From: JBJHBP01 sp050485645
Lineage (GTDB): Bacteria > Pseudomonadota > Gammaproteobacteria > Steroidobacterales > Rariloculaceae
Direction of reading: 5' to 3'
DNA: 64,000 nucleotides
Assembly (NCBI GenBank): GCA_050485645.1
Contig: JBJHBT010000006.1
Coordinates: 62,001-126,000 of the forward strand
Part shown: positions 8,802 to 17,918 of the stretch, piece by piece
Position numbering within the stretch: position 1 is the first letter of the stretch
How the letters are laid out: each line of letters opens with the position of its first letter
Notes under the pieces: model-generated
The model's database searches: none
The model's input: the letters and a program-made list of their open reading frames with translations, nothing else
What the model was told of the DNA's origin: nothing
Translations under genes and position numbers: made by a program

Positions 8802-9811
8802 GTACTTCGCTGCTGAGTCCTTCGCTGCCGCAGGCCGTTCCTGCGAAGCGCCATCACCACACTGCCCGACCGTGGTCATGCCCACCCTCCCTACCAGAAC
8901 GGCAGCGCGGCGTCGCCATCATTACCGCGATTCTGGTGGTGGCCCTCGGTACCATGCTGGCCGCGGCGCTGATGTGGCAGGGCACGCTCGACCAGCGCCG
9001 TACCGCGACCGCGCTGGGTGCCGATCAGGGCCTGATGTATGCCCTGGCCGCCGAAGCCTGGGCGGCGGATATCCTGCGCCAGGACCAGGTTGAATCGCCG
9101 GACAGCGACCATCTGAGCGAGGAATGGGCCTTCGAACTGCCGCCCATTCCGGTGGACGGTGGCACGATCGTCGGCTGGCTGGAAGACCTGCAGGGTCGAT
9201 TCAATCTGAACAACCTGATCCTGCCCACCGGCAGGGAGAATCCGCCGGCGATCGCCCAGTTCGAACGTCTGCTCATGACGCTGGAAATCGATCCGGCGCT
9301 GGCCAGTGCAGTCGTCGACTGGATCGACTACAACAGCGATCAGCGCTTCCCTGGCGGCGCCGAGGACAGCTTCTACGCGAATGAGGAGCCACCGTATCGC
9401 ACCGCCAATTCTGCGCTCACCACACCCACCGAGTTGATGGCGGTGACCGGATTCGATCTGGAGGCGTATCAGCGTCTGGCGCCCTACGTCACCGCCCTGC
9501 CCATCGGCACACAGATCAATGTCAATACTGCGTCAGACGTGGTCCTCGCATCGCTGTCCGATGATATAGACTTGCGCCTAGCCCAGTCTCTGGTCGAGGA
9601 GCGCGGAGACTACGCTTTTGGCGATATCGACGCGGTATTCGGGGGACTTGTGGAGGAGGATGTTCTGCAGCGTATCGATGGTGTCAGCAGTCACTTTCTG
9701 CTCAACGCCACGGTGACTCTGGACACATCGCAGGTGACGCTGCGGTCGGTTCTGCAACGGGATGACAGCGGGTTGACGCGACCACTGTTCCGCAGCCTGG
9801 GAACGGATTAG
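8798..9811 (+). CDS. gspK: Type II secretion minor pseudopilin GspK
   Basis: This 337-aa protein is the large tip pseudopilin. A long leader (about 38 residues) ends in RQRG, followed by VAIITAILVVALGTM; as usual for GspK, Glu at mature position 5 is absent. The large alpha domain contains INVNTASDVVLASL (near 238-251), the helix-hairpin-helix-like stretch typical of the family. Start overlaps gspJ by 4 bp. The leader is longer than usual, but no nearer in-frame start is seen. Confidence 0.93.
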   Translation: MSTSLLSPSLPQAVPAKRHHHTARPWSCPPSLPERQRGVAIITAILVVALGTMLAAALMWQGTLDQRRTATALGADQGLMYALAAEAWAADILRQDQVESPDSDHLSEEWAFELPPIPVDGGTIVGWLEDLQGRFNLNNLILPTGRENPPAIAQFERLLMTLEIDPALASAVVDWIDYNSDQRFPGGAEDSFYANEEPPYRTANSALTTPTELMAVTGFDLEAYQRLAPYVTALPIGTQINVNTASDVVLASLSDDIDLRLAQSLVEERGDYAFGDIDAVFGGLVEEDVLQRIDGVSSHFLLNATVTLDTSQVTLRSVLQRDDSGLTRPLFRSLGTD

Positions 9812-9815
9812 TACA

Positions 9816-11051
9816 TTGACGGAATCACTCTATATAAGACTCGCCAGCGACGCCGGTGCATGCAGCTGGGCCGTGCTCGACGAGGAACACAGACTGGTGG
9901 CCAGCGCGGCGCACGACTCGCTGGACAGCCTCGCCGGCAGCGCCACCGGACGTCGGGTCGTGGTCCTCGTGCCCGGTATCGATGTCGTCGCAGCCCGCCC
10001 CGAACTGCCGGCGGCGCAGCCATCACGGCTTCGGCAGATGGTGCCCTATGCGCTGGAAGACGCCCTTGCGCAAGACGTGGACCGCCTGTTCTTTGCCGTC
10101 GGACGACGCGACAGCGATGGCGCCGTCAACGTCTGTGTCGTTACCCGTGAACGCATGGATGCATGGGTTGCAAGGCTCAGCGCGCACGGCCTGACGGCCG
10201 ATGCGATGGTCGCCGACATGGAAGGCGTGCCGGAAACCCCCGGCGCCCTGACGCTGGTGGCGGAAGATCGGTGCATAGCCGGCCGGCGTCCGGGGCAGCC
10301 GCCTTTCGTACTCGAAGACATTACCGTAGCCGACCTGCTGCAGCTCGTCGACACAGGCGACGAGCCACCGGAATTCAAGCGAGTGCTGGTCTACGCCGAT
10401 CAGACCGTTGCCGCGCGCGTTTCGGATGAACTGGCGCAGGTGCGCGAACTGGGCTACGACGCCGAGCTCAACCTGTTGGCCGACGGCGTCACCGTGATGC
10501 TGGCCCGCAGCCTGGCCACGCAACCCGGCACCAATCTGCTCCAGGGCGCCTATGCGCGCAAATCCGACTGGACGGGACTGCTCAAGCCGTGGCGAACCGC
10601 GGCGTCACTTCTGGCCGCGGCGCTGCTGCTGGCATTCGCCGCTCAGGCGACGCAGTACATCAGCCTGGCACGCGAAGACGGTGCACTGAACGCACAACTG
10701 CAGCAGGCCTGTCAGCGACAGTTTGGCGCCACCAGTCTGCGTGCCTGCGAAGCCGAGTCCCGCCGCGTGCTGGAAGCGATGGGTGAATCGCCGGCCGGCC
10801 TCGGTGGCGAATCCTACCTGTCCATGATCGCGGCTGTGGCCGCCGCGCATCCTCCCGGCAGCGAGGCCACCGGCATGAGCTTCCGTAACGGGATTCTCGA
10901 TCTGCAGCTGTCCGTTCCCTCGGTTCCGGCACTGGATGAATTCGCCAGGCGCATTGAACAGGGACGACCGCTGCAGGTACGCATCCAGTCGACAAGTCCG
11001 GGAGACAGAGGCGTGGACGGGCGAATGCAGATTGTGGCGACGGGGCAATAG
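9816..11051 (+). CDS. gspL: Type II secretion protein GspL
   Basis: This 411-aa bitopic inner-membrane protein links the GspE ATPase to the periplasmic part. The N-terminal cytoplasmic region has the actin-like GspL fold (LPAAQPSRLRQMVPYALEDA near residues 65-85). One membrane segment lies near 262-280, followed by a small ferredoxin-like periplasmic domain. The start is a TTG at 9816, 4 bp after the gspK stop. GspE and GspF, its partners, are not in the window. Confidence 0.9.
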   Translation: MTESLYIRLASDAGACSWAVLDEEHRLVASAAHDSLDSLAGSATGRRVVVLVPGIDVVAARPELPAAQPSRLRQMVPYALEDALAQDVDRLFFAVGRRDSDGAVNVCVVTRERMDAWVARLSAHGLTADAMVADMEGVPETPGALTLVAEDRCIAGRRPGQPPFVLEDITVADLLQLVDTGDEPPEFKRVLVYADQTVAARVSDELAQVRELGYDAELNLLADGVTVMLARSLATQPGTNLLQGAYARKSDWTGLLKPWRTAASLLAAALLLAFAAQATQYISLAREDGALNAQLQQACQRQFGATSLRACEAESRRVLEAMGESPAGLGGESYLSMIAAVAAAHPPGSEATGMSFRNGILDLQLSVPSVPALDEFARRIEQGRPLQVRIQSTSPGDRGVDGRMQIVATGQ

Positions 11052-11053
11052 AT

Positions 11054-11530
11054 ATGCAGGATTGGTGGGAAGGTCTGCAACCGCGCGAACGCCGGATACT
11101 GATCTGCGGAGCGGTGTTGACGGTAATCATTCTGGTGTGGAGTTTCGTGTGGTCGCCGCTGACCCGTGCTACGGCCGATATGCGCGTTGCGGTGGCCCAG
11201 AAGCAGCGGCTGGTGATCGACCTGCAGCGCACCGCGACGCTGTCCGACTCAGGTCAGCCCACCCGCCCGCAGGGCAACCAGCCCGCAACGTCATTACTGG
11301 TACTGGTGGAACGGACGCATCAGACGCACGGGTTGAAAGATACGTTCACTCTCACCCGTCCCGACGGTCCGGATGCAATCAGCATCCGCTTCCAGAACGC
11401 GCCATTCAACGCCATGATGAGCTGGCTGCTCATGCTCGAGAACGAACACCACCTCAGAGTCGAGAACTCTCAGGTCACCAGAGCCCAGCAGCCCGGGTTA
11501 GTAAACGGCAGCCTCGTCCTGCGGCGGTAA
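11054..11530 (+). CDS. gspM: Type II secretion protein GspM
   Basis: This 158-aa protein has a short cytoplasmic N-terminus containing LQPRERRIL, a motif common in GspM, one membrane segment (residues about 17-36) and a periplasmic ferredoxin-like domain that pairs with GspL. It begins 2 bp after gspL and its stop overlaps the gspN start by one base. Family sequence identity is low in general, but topology, length and position agree. Confidence 0.88.
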   Translation: MQDWWEGLQPRERRILICGAVLTVIILVWSFVWSPLTRATADMRVAVAQKQRLVIDLQRTATLSDSGQPTRPQGNQPATSLLVLVERTHQTHGLKDTFTLTRPDGPDAISIRFQNAPFNAMMSWLLMLENEHHLRVENSQVTRAQQPGLVNGSLVLRR

Positions 11531-12294
11531 TGAATATGCCGGGCCGGATCGGTTGGATCGCTCTTGGGGTCGGCGCGTACCTGGCCTTCCTGCTCACCGC
11601 TTTTCCCGCTGCCACGGCCTACCGCTGGTTCGCGCCGCCGGAACTGCGGCTGTCCGGCATCAACGGCACGGTGTGGTCCGGGCGCGCCGCGCTGGGATCG
11701 GTGGACGACTTTCCAATGCGTGATCTGCGCTGGCAGTTGCACCCGGCCTCACTGTTCACGGGCAGAGCCGCGGTGACCTTTGAAACCCGCCTTGCAGAAG
11801 GGTTCGTCAGCGGTCATGTCAGCGCCGGCGTCAGCCGTGTCCAGATAACCGATCTGCGGGCGGCAACCACGCTGGAGGCTTTGACCCCGGCCCTGCCGCT
11901 GGAAGGGCTGGAGGGCCGCGTCAGCCTTTCGCTGGACAGTCTTCTGCTTGTGGACGGCTGGCCGGTGAACATCGACGGCGAAGCCGGCCTGAACGATCTG
12001 CAGGGCATGTGGTTCATGACCGGGCAAAGTGACGAAATGGTACCTCTGGGCAGTTTCGCCCTGCGACTTGTGAACACCGACAACCAGGGTATTCTCGCGG
12101 CGATTCGCGACGCCGGCGGCCCTCTGGAGGTTGAAGGCGAACTGGAACTGCGCTCCGACCGCAGCTACCGCCTGGAAGGCCTGGTACGGGCCCGGGAAAG
12201 CGCCAGCCCAGAACTGATCCAGGGCCTGCAGTTCATGACCGCGGATCCCGACGTGTCCGGCCGCCGGGCGTTCAGTTTCACCGGATCACTGTAG
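11530..12294 (+). CDS. gspN: Type II secretion protein GspN
   Basis: This 254-aa protein has an N-terminal membrane segment (residues about 7-27) and a long beta-rich periplasmic part with INGTVWSGRA near residue 45, typical of GspN. GspN is present only in some type II systems and its exact role is unsettled. The start ATG at 11530 overlaps the gspM stop (TAATG); an ATG six bases on is possible. It closes the operon: gspC, D, E and F are absent here. Confidence 0.85.
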   Translation: MNMPGRIGWIALGVGAYLAFLLTAFPAATAYRWFAPPELRLSGINGTVWSGRAALGSVDDFPMRDLRWQLHPASLFTGRAAVTFETRLAEGFVSGHVSAGVSRVQITDLRAATTLEALTPALPLEGLEGRVSLSLDSLLLVDGWPVNIDGEAGLNDLQGMWFMTGQSDEMVPLGSFALRLVNTDNQGILAAIRDAGGPLEVEGELELRSDRSYRLEGLVRARESASPELIQGLQFMTADPDVSGRRAFSFTGSL

Positions 12295-12310
12295 CGCAGC
12301 TCTTCACCTC

Positions 12311-12332
12311 CCTGCGCATGTGCATGCGCAGG
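12311..12332. repeat. 10-bp perfect inverted repeat after gspN
   Basis: CCTGCGCATG (12311-12320) and CATGCGCAGG (12323-12332) are separated by 2 bp, 16 bp after the gspN stop. No T tract follows, so it is not a simple rho-independent terminator. It may be an mRNA 3' hairpin or a protein-binding site. Confidence 0.75.
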
Positions 12333-12379
12333 CGCAGGCGACACCGACCACTGCTCTCCAGGCGGGTTCTGTAACGCGT

Positions 12380-12397
12380 CTGTCATATTGGCTTCAT
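12380..12397 (+). promoter_or_regulatory. Candidate Pho box before phoU
   Basis: CTGTCAT at 12380-12386 matches a PhoB half-site exactly, and 11 bp on, in the correct phase, GCTTCAT (12391-12397) matches 4 of 7 positions. The site is 154 bp before phoU. A phosphate-controlled promoter for phoU would make sense, but the second half-site is weak. Confidence 0.4.
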
Positions 12398-12550
12398 AAG
12401 CTTGCAACCGCTGTCGCCGAGACTTGTGTGCGAGACGGCGTTCATCGGGCCCTCCCGTTGCGGAAAATCCACAGCTGCGCTGCTTCAAACGCATGCAAGA
12501 CACCATCCGGTGTCACCCGCCTCGAGCCCGCATTCCAGTTACGGTGAAGT

Positions 12551-13270
12551 ATGGACAAGAGCAGTATTACCGATCACATCTCATCGCAGTTCAACGAGGA
12601 ACTGGCCAGGCTGTTTGACGAGGTCTACGCCATGGGCAGACTCGTGCACGAGCAGATTCGCGATGCCTCCAAGGCGTTGCGGCGTGGCGATGTTGAGTTG
12701 GGCCGCAGGGTTGTGGCCGGCGACTATCGTATCAATGCCATGGAGGTGCACATCGATGAGGAGTGCACACGCGTCATCGCCAGGCGGCAGCCGGCGGCAA
12801 AGGACCTCCGCTTCATCATGGCGATGATCAAGACCGTAACCGACCTGGAGCGCATGGGCGATGAAGCTGAACGAATCGCACAGATGGCGGTTCGGTTGGG
12901 ACCGTCCGGTGAACCGCCACGCCGGTTTCCGGAACTGCGCCAGCTCAGCCGCCATGTGCAGGAAATGGTCAACGATACGCTGGAGGTGCTGAGAGCCCTG
13001 GACACCGAAGCCGCCGCCCGGGTCGTCCGCGAGGATCTCAGCGTGGACGAAGAGTACGAAGGGGTGCTGCGCCGGCTGATGACGCACATGATGGAAGACC
13101 CGCGGTCGATACCAAGGGTGCTCAATGTGCTGTGGGCGGCCCGCTCCTTGGAGCGGATCGGTGATCGATCACGCAACATCTGCGAGTACGTCATCTACCT
13201 CGTCAAGGGTAAAGACGTCAGGCATACCAGCCTGGAAGACCTGGAGCGAGAGGCGCGCGACTCCGCCTGA
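12551..13270 (+). CDS. phoU: Phosphate signalling protein PhoU
   Basis: This 239-aa all-helical cytosolic protein represses the PhoR-PhoB response together with the Pst transporter. It shows the two repeated PhoU three-helix modules, with the metal-binding (E/D)xxxD-type patterns in DLERMGDEAERIA (near residues 97-109) and SLERIGDRSRNICE (near 200-213). Length matches PhoU. Here it stands alone, without pst or phoBR genes next to it, between gspN and a convergent aminotransferase. Confidence 0.95.
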   Translation: MDKSSITDHISSQFNEELARLFDEVYAMGRLVHEQIRDASKALRRGDVELGRRVVAGDYRINAMEVHIDEECTRVIARRQPAAKDLRFIMAMIKTVTDLERMGDEAERIAQMAVRLGPSGEPPRRFPELRQLSRHVQEMVNDTLEVLRALDTEAAARVVREDLSVDEEYEGVLRRLMTHMMEDPRSIPRVLNVLWAARSLERIGDRSRNICEYVIYLVKGKDVRHTSLEDLEREARDSA

Positions 13271-13309
13271 GACGCGGAATCCACCTGCAGTTCAGAGCTG
13301 TCACTCGAC

Positions 13310-14557
13310 TCAAATCGATTCCAGCTTCGGCGGCGCCGATGCGAACTGATCCAGAACCTGCTCCATGCGTCGGAACACTTCGCTCAGGCAGACTTCATCA
13401 GGCAGTATCGTTATGCGAAAGTGCGAGCGATAAGGCGTGTTGAAGCTCGAACCGGGCGCCACGAGCACGTGGTGGTGCTCAAGCAGTTCCATCGCGAAAG
13501 CCTCATCGTCGAAGCCTGGAAGCCGCTGGGTATCGACCCCGATGAATGCATACATGGAGCCGCGCGGGGGCACCACGCTCAGGTACTGGCTGGCGGAAAC
13601 CGCATCGATCACCGCGGCGCGGGACTGGTAGAGACGCCCGCCGGGTATGCACAGATTGCGTACGCTCTGGTAGCCGCCCAGCGCAGTCTGTACCGCCCAC
13701 TGGCCCGGCACATTGCTGCAAAGGCGCAGCGCAGCCAGCAGATCGAGTCCCTTCAGATATTCCTCGGCGCGATCGACGGCGCCGCTGAACGAAACCCAGC
13801 CAACGCGATACCCGCATGCGCGATAGACCTTCGACAACCCGCTGAACGTGGCGCACAGGGTCTGGTTGCACAAGGTGGCCATGGGCACGAACTCGGCGTC
13901 GTCATAAGTCATCTGATCATAGATTTCGTCGCTGAGTACGACGATTCCATGCCTTCCTGCAAGGTCGGCAATGGCGGCCAGCACCTCACGACTGTAGACG
14001 GCGCCGGTCGGATTGTTCGGATTGATGACGACAATCGCCCGCGTACGCGGTGAGATCAGTGACTCGATGCGTTCGATGTCCGGCGCGAATGCCTCGCTCT
14101 CGACGCAGGGATAGTAGACGGCGCGGCCACCATTGAGGGTGGTGGCAGCAGTCCACAGCGGATAGTCCGGACTGGGGATCAGCACCTCGTCACCGTCGTT
14201 GAGCAGGGCACGAAGCGTGAGGTCGATCAGTTCGCTCACGCCATTGCCGATGAAGACGTTGTCGGCGGTGACATCCATGACGCCACGCGCCTGCTGTTGC
14301 ATGACAACGGCTTCACGCGCCGGGAAAATACCCTTCTGGTTGCAGTAACCTTCGCTGGCACCCAGGTTCTCGATCATGGCCAGACGCATGGTTTCCGGCG
14401 TACGAAAGCCGAACACACCGGGGTTGCCGATGTTGAGGGAGATGATTTCGTAGCCCTGACGCTCCAGTTCCTGGGCACGCCGGGCAAGGCGGCCGCGAAT
14501 TTCGTAGCGGACATCCTTCAACTGGCGACTGGGCTCGAATAGCGGCGAGATCAACAC
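13310..14557 (-). CDS. alaA: AlaA-type alanine aminotransferase
   Basis: This 415-aa fold-type I PLP enzyme matches AlaA (YfbQ) closely in recalled segments: SLNIGNPGVFGF near the N-terminus, EGYCNQKG, IGNGVSELIDL, INPNNPTGAVYS and the PLP-Lys segment FSGLSKVYRACGYRVGW near residues 240-256. AlaA moves the amino group of glutamate to pyruvate to form alanine. Some relatives have wider substrate ranges. It is convergent with phoU and 112 bp downstream of the peroxiredoxin gene. Confidence 0.85.
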   Translation of the reverse strand: MLISPLFEPSRQLKDVRYEIRGRLARRAQELERQGYEIISLNIGNPGVFGFRTPETMRLAMIENLGASEGYCNQKGIFPAREAVVMQQQARGVMDVTADNVFIGNGVSELIDLTLRALLNDGDEVLIPSPDYPLWTAATTLNGGRAVYYPCVESEAFAPDIERIESLISPRTRAIVVINPNNPTGAVYSREVLAAIADLAGRHGIVVLSDEIYDQMTYDDAEFVPMATLCNQTLCATFSGLSKVYRACGYRVGWVSFSGAVDRAEEYLKGLDLLAALRLCSNVPGQWAVQTALGGYQSVRNLCIPGGRLYQSRAAVIDAVSASQYLSVVPPRGSMYAFIGVDTQRLPGFDDEAFAMELLEHHHVLVAPGSSFNTPYRSHFRITILPDEVCLSEVFRRMEQVLDQFASAPPKLESI

Positions 14558-14669
14558 GTGAGAGTCCTGCGCAAAGCCGCTATTCTGCCCAGTTCAGGCG
14601 ACGCAGGGAAGGACCTGTCAGCTGACGCGGCCAAGCCGTCTGCCGAACGCCCGCGGAACAGGCCGGCAA

Positions 14670-15155
14670 TCAGCCCAGCTGGTTCAGTATCGTTTCGGCG
14701 GAACTGACGCCGAACTCACCCGCCGGCTCCACGTTCACCTGCTTCACAATGCCATCTTCAACGAGCAGGGAAAAACGCTGACTGCGCTTGCCCATGCCGA
14801 ATCCCGTGGCATCCAGTTCCAGACCGAGCTTGCTGGCATATTCACCATTGCCGTCGGCGAGCATCAGCACATTGTCGCCCGCATTGCTCGCCTTGCCCCA
14901 GGCCGACATCACGAACACGTCGTTGACGGCCATACAGGCGATCGTATCGACACCTTTCGCCTTGATTGCTCCGGCCTGTTCAACGTAGCCGGGGAGGTGC
15001 TTCATCGAGCATGTCGGCGTGAACGCGCCGGGCACCGCGAACAGCACCACCGTTTTGCCGCGAAACAGCTCATCCGTGGAAATCTGCTCCGGGCCATCCG
15101 CTCCCATACGGCCTAACTTGCCAGCCGGCATACGGTCGCCTGATTTTATCGTCAT
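14670..15155 (-). CDS. Peroxiredoxin, Prx5 type
   Basis: This 161-aa thiol peroxidase reduces hydrogen peroxide and organic peroxides. The active-site stretch PGAFTPTCSMKHLPGY (near residues 41-56) has the peroxidatic Cys and the Thr and Pro of the Prx5 class, and ends with the usual LLVEDGIVKQVNVE strand. I chose the ATG at 15155 because AGGAAAGAG precedes it and because the longer frame up to 15242 adds only unrelated residues. No glutaredoxin domain is fused. Confidence 0.92.
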   Translation of the reverse strand: MTIKSGDRMPAGKLGRMGADGPEQISTDELFRGKTVVLFAVPGAFTPTCSMKHLPGYVEQAGAIKAKGVDTIACMAVNDVFVMSAWGKASNAGDNVLMLADGNGEYASKLGLELDATGFGMGKRSQRFSLLVEDGIVKQVNVEPAGEFGVSSAETILNQLG

Positions 15156-15308
15156 GTGTTTTCGTCTCTTTCCTGGCCAGCGAGCGGCCAGACATACAGC
15201 GTAAAGCAGACTCAGGAAGCGACGCGCGCACCCGGCCCGCATTCAAATTCAAAATCCGTGTTCAGAGTCCATCCCTGGCGACAGGCCCTACTCAAATCCG
15301 CAGAACAG

Positions 15309-16718
15309 CTACCGCAGTGCAGCCAGCGCATCCTCGATCGCCTGCAGCCGATCCCGTTCCGCGCGTACGTACCGTAACATCGACTGTGCGTAAGCGCGAC
15401 TGCGTTCATCGCGCTGCGCGGCCACCAGCGCACGCTCGGCCGCATCAAACTGCTGCATTTCCGCAAGACACATACCCAGCATCGACTGAGCCTGATCTTC
15501 ACGCCGCAGATCACCCTTGCGTATACCTTCGCGCGCGTTATCGGCACATTCCTGCCAGCGGGCAAGACTCTGATACGAACGTGCGAGTTCGACATCCAGG
15601 TTGCCGTCGGTTGACAGGTCGGCCGCCTGCCGCAGCGCCGGCAGCGCCGCCTCGTGATCCTGAGCCCCCTGCCAGGCCTGGGCAAGGAGGCGCCAGTTCT
15701 GCAGCGTGGACTCGACCACCTCTTCCTCGAGGCCTTTCTCCAGCACTCTCGCCGCCTTGAACGGCGTACCCGCCTGCATATGCATGTTCGCAAGCGTCAC
15801 GATGTCGGTGCTGCGGGTGAGCCAGCCAGCATCGTAGGCCGTTTGGAACATCGCCAGCTGCCGCACCTCATCGCCTTCCTGACCGTAGAAACCGGCCAGC
15901 GCGACAACGTACTCCCGCTTCGGCCAGAGCTCCACCATCACCTGAAGCGTATTGATCAGACTCGGGAAGTCTTCCAGCTCAAAATAGAAAATCTGCAGCA
16001 GCTGGTACCAGCGCTCGCGAGGGTCGTCTCCCCGTTCGCGGGCGATGTCGATCGCACGGTACACCTCGGGGATGCCCTCACGAAAACGCCGCAACTGGTA
16101 AAGAATCGTGGCCCTGAACGCAAAGGAATCGGCTGGCGGATTCTCGACATACAGAATCCAGCGATCGAACATGGCCAGCGAGTCCTCGAATCGCTCCTCC
16201 TGATAATAAATCTGCATCAGCGCGTTGATCGCACCGACTTCCAGACCGAGCGGTATATCCTCATGCCGAAGCACGTTCTCGTATGCCCTGACGGCTTCAG
16301 GGTAGTTTTCTTCGTGGGCATACAGAAAAGCAAAGAAATTCCACATTGTGGCTTCTTCGAAGCTGTTCAGGTCGCGCATGTCGCGCACGCGCTGCAGCAG
16401 GCGGCGGGCACAGGCCAGGTCCTCGTTCTCGATACACTCCTGTGCTTCAGTCAGCGGTATCACAACCATTTCGCGCATCGCCGGAACCTGGCGGGTCTGC
16501 TGTTCCTCGCCACCGGCGCCGCGCGTGCCGCTCTGACGCTGCTGCTGTGCCCAGCTGTCGGCAGGCACAACGAACGCGGTCACGGCAAAAGTGGCCGCGG
16601 CGGCCACTATCATCGTCGCGAGCCTCGTCGCAAGCCGACTGGTCATCGCAAGCCGATGGGAAACTCGGTTGGGTATTTTCCGGTTGGATATTTTCATGGG
16701 CGTGTCCTCGCTGCTCAA
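15309..16718 (-). CDS. Secreted tetratricopeptide-repeat protein of the TonB cluster
   Basis: This 469-aa protein has a long N-terminal region with a hydrophobic export segment near residues 34-56 ending before AQQQ, then many helical repeats of the TPR type (for example residues 85-330). Its ATG overlaps the tonB stop by 4 bp, so it is made with TonB; a second start at 16697 is possible. In known TonB clusters with DUF3450 and two ExbB-like proteins, such a TPR protein is the last gene and is needed for full transport activity in some species. Its precise role is not shown here. Confidence 0.8.
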   Translation of the reverse strand: MSSEDTPMKISNRKIPNRVSHRLAMTSRLATRLATMIVAAAATFAVTAFVVPADSWAQQQRQSGTRGAGGEEQQTRQVPAMREMVVIPLTEAQECIENEDLACARRLLQRVRDMRDLNSFEEATMWNFFAFLYAHEENYPEAVRAYENVLRHEDIPLGLEVGAINALMQIYYQEERFEDSLAMFDRWILYVENPPADSFAFRATILYQLRRFREGIPEVYRAIDIARERGDDPRERWYQLLQIFYFELEDFPSLINTLQVMVELWPKREYVVALAGFYGQEGDEVRQLAMFQTAYDAGWLTRSTDIVTLANMHMQAGTPFKAARVLEKGLEEEVVESTLQNWRLLAQAWQGAQDHEAALPALRQAADLSTDGNLDVELARSYQSLARWQECADNAREGIRKGDLRREDQAQSMLGMCLAEMQQFDAAERALVAAQRDERSRAYAQSMLRYVRAERDRLQAIEDALAALR

Positions 16719-17311
16719 TCGTCCAGCTCGAACGTAAACAGGTTGCGGACCCCGGGCACTTCAATCGCCTCGCCATCCACTGTGCGCGGTCTGTAGCGGA
16801 AGCGCGCCGCCGCATCCAGCGCCGCGCGCTCGAATATCCTGTTGCTGGAATCCACCACGACAATATCGCGGGTGTTGCCGGTGCGGGTGACGGTAAACTC
16901 GACCAGCACCCACCCTTCAAGGCCCGTCTGCGCTGCACGGGCCGGATACTGCGGCACCACCCGGACGATGGGCAGGTACTCGCCATCGGCGGCCAGGCCC
17001 AGTCCTCCGAGGTTCAGCTCGTTGCCCAGCGTGGGGCCGCTGACGGACACCGCCAGCGCCGTGTTGAAGTCGTCCAGCGTATCCGGATTCGGCATTTCCG
17101 GCGGGCGTTCGGGTTCCGGGGGCTTTTCAGGGCGATCCCGACGGGTATCGACTTCCGTCTCGCGTTCCACGCGCACGAAGTCGACGATACGGAAGGCCGA
17201 GGGATCGTTCAGTCCGCTGCCACTGGACGCGATCAGGAACTGCATGACGAACAGCAATCCCAGGGTGATTGCGGCGCCGATGGCGATGGCGATGGCATAC
17301 CGAGCAATCAT
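16715..17311 (-). CDS. tonB: TonB family energy transducer
   Basis: This 198-aa protein carries proton-motive energy from ExbB-ExbD to outer-membrane receptors. It has one N-terminal membrane helix (residues 5-27), a short Pro/Glu linker (RPEKPPEPERPPEMP) and the TonB C-terminal domain from about residue 105, with the characteristic PQYPARAAQTGLEGWVLVEF stretch. It is shorter than E. coli TonB, as in the TonB2/TonB3 groups. A good promoter lies about 80 bp upstream, so it may be expressed partly apart from the exb genes. Confidence 0.93.
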   Translation of the reverse strand: MIARYAIAIAIGAAITLGLLFVMQFLIASSGSGLNDPSAFRIVDFVRVERETEVDTRRDRPEKPPEPERPPEMPNPDTLDDFNTALAVSVSGPTLGNELNLGGLGLAADGEYLPIVRVVPQYPARAAQTGLEGWVLVEFTVTRTGNTRDIVVVDSSNRIFERAALDAAARFRYRPRTVDGEAIEVPGVRNLFTFELDD

Positions 17312-17390
17312 GATTATTCACCCCCGTTGTGTGGCCCGTTACTCGGGCCGTTGTCCGGTCTCGCGTATCGAAACCATGGGTATAAGGCTC

Positions 17391-17419
17391 TTAATACCTC
17401 GTGTGGCAAGGCATGTCAA
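17391..17419 (-). promoter_or_regulatory. Predicted sigma-70 promoter for tonB-TPR
   Basis: On the minus strand TTGACA (17419-17414) and TATTAA (17396-17391) are separated by exactly 17 bp. Transcription would begin near 17384 and give a leader of about 70 nt that contains a GGCCCG/CGGGCC hairpin (17333-17349). The fit to consensus is 6/6 and 4/6. Confidence 0.6.
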
Positions 17420-17510
17420 GCTCGTTCCATCTTACCATGTCGCCCGACGCCCTCCGGCAGCGCGTGGCGACAGCGGCAGGCGCACGGGCGATACCGCGGG
17501 CGACGCTGTA

Positions 17511-17918
17511 CTATCGCAGCGTGGCGATCGTTATCTCATTGATTCCGGCGGCTTTTACAGCGTCCATCACGGAAATCAGCATACGGTTGCGGGCGCCTGA
17601 ATCAGCCTGGATGATCACGCCGCCCTCGGGATACTCCGAGTGCAGGCGCTCGATCTGGGCACGCACCTCGGTGACATCCACCTGGCGACGGTCGATCCAG
17701 ATCTCATCGCCGGCGGTCACCGCAACGAAGATGCTGCCCCGGTCCGGCCTCACGGCCGTCACGGCGTCGGGTCGTTCGATCTCCACGCCCGGTTGGCGCA
17801 CGAACACCGCCGTCACGATGAAGAAGATCAGCATGATGAACACCACGTCGAGCATCGGCGTGAGGTTGATTTCGTTCTCTTCCTCTTCCTCGAGCTGTTC
17901 GTTGACCATATCCCGCAT
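17511..17918 (-). CDS. exbD: ExbD/TolR biopolymer transport protein (second copy)
   Basis: This 135-aa protein is an ExbD-type stator partner. After an acidic cytoplasmic start (EEEEN) it has INLTPMLDVVFIMLIFFIV, the single membrane helix with the conserved Asp that carries protons, and then a periplasmic domain. It lies 21 bp after the first exbD. The two share a 65-bp identical DNA stretch over the helix, but differ elsewhere. Two ExbD proteins per cluster are usual in TonB systems of this kind. Confidence 0.92.
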   Translation of the reverse strand: MRDMVNEQLEEEEENEINLTPMLDVVFIMLIFFIVTAVFVRQPGVEIERPDAVTAVRPDRGSIFVAVTAGDEIWIDRRQVDVTEVRAQIERLHSEYPEGGVIIQADSGARNRMLISVMDAVKAAGINEITIATLR

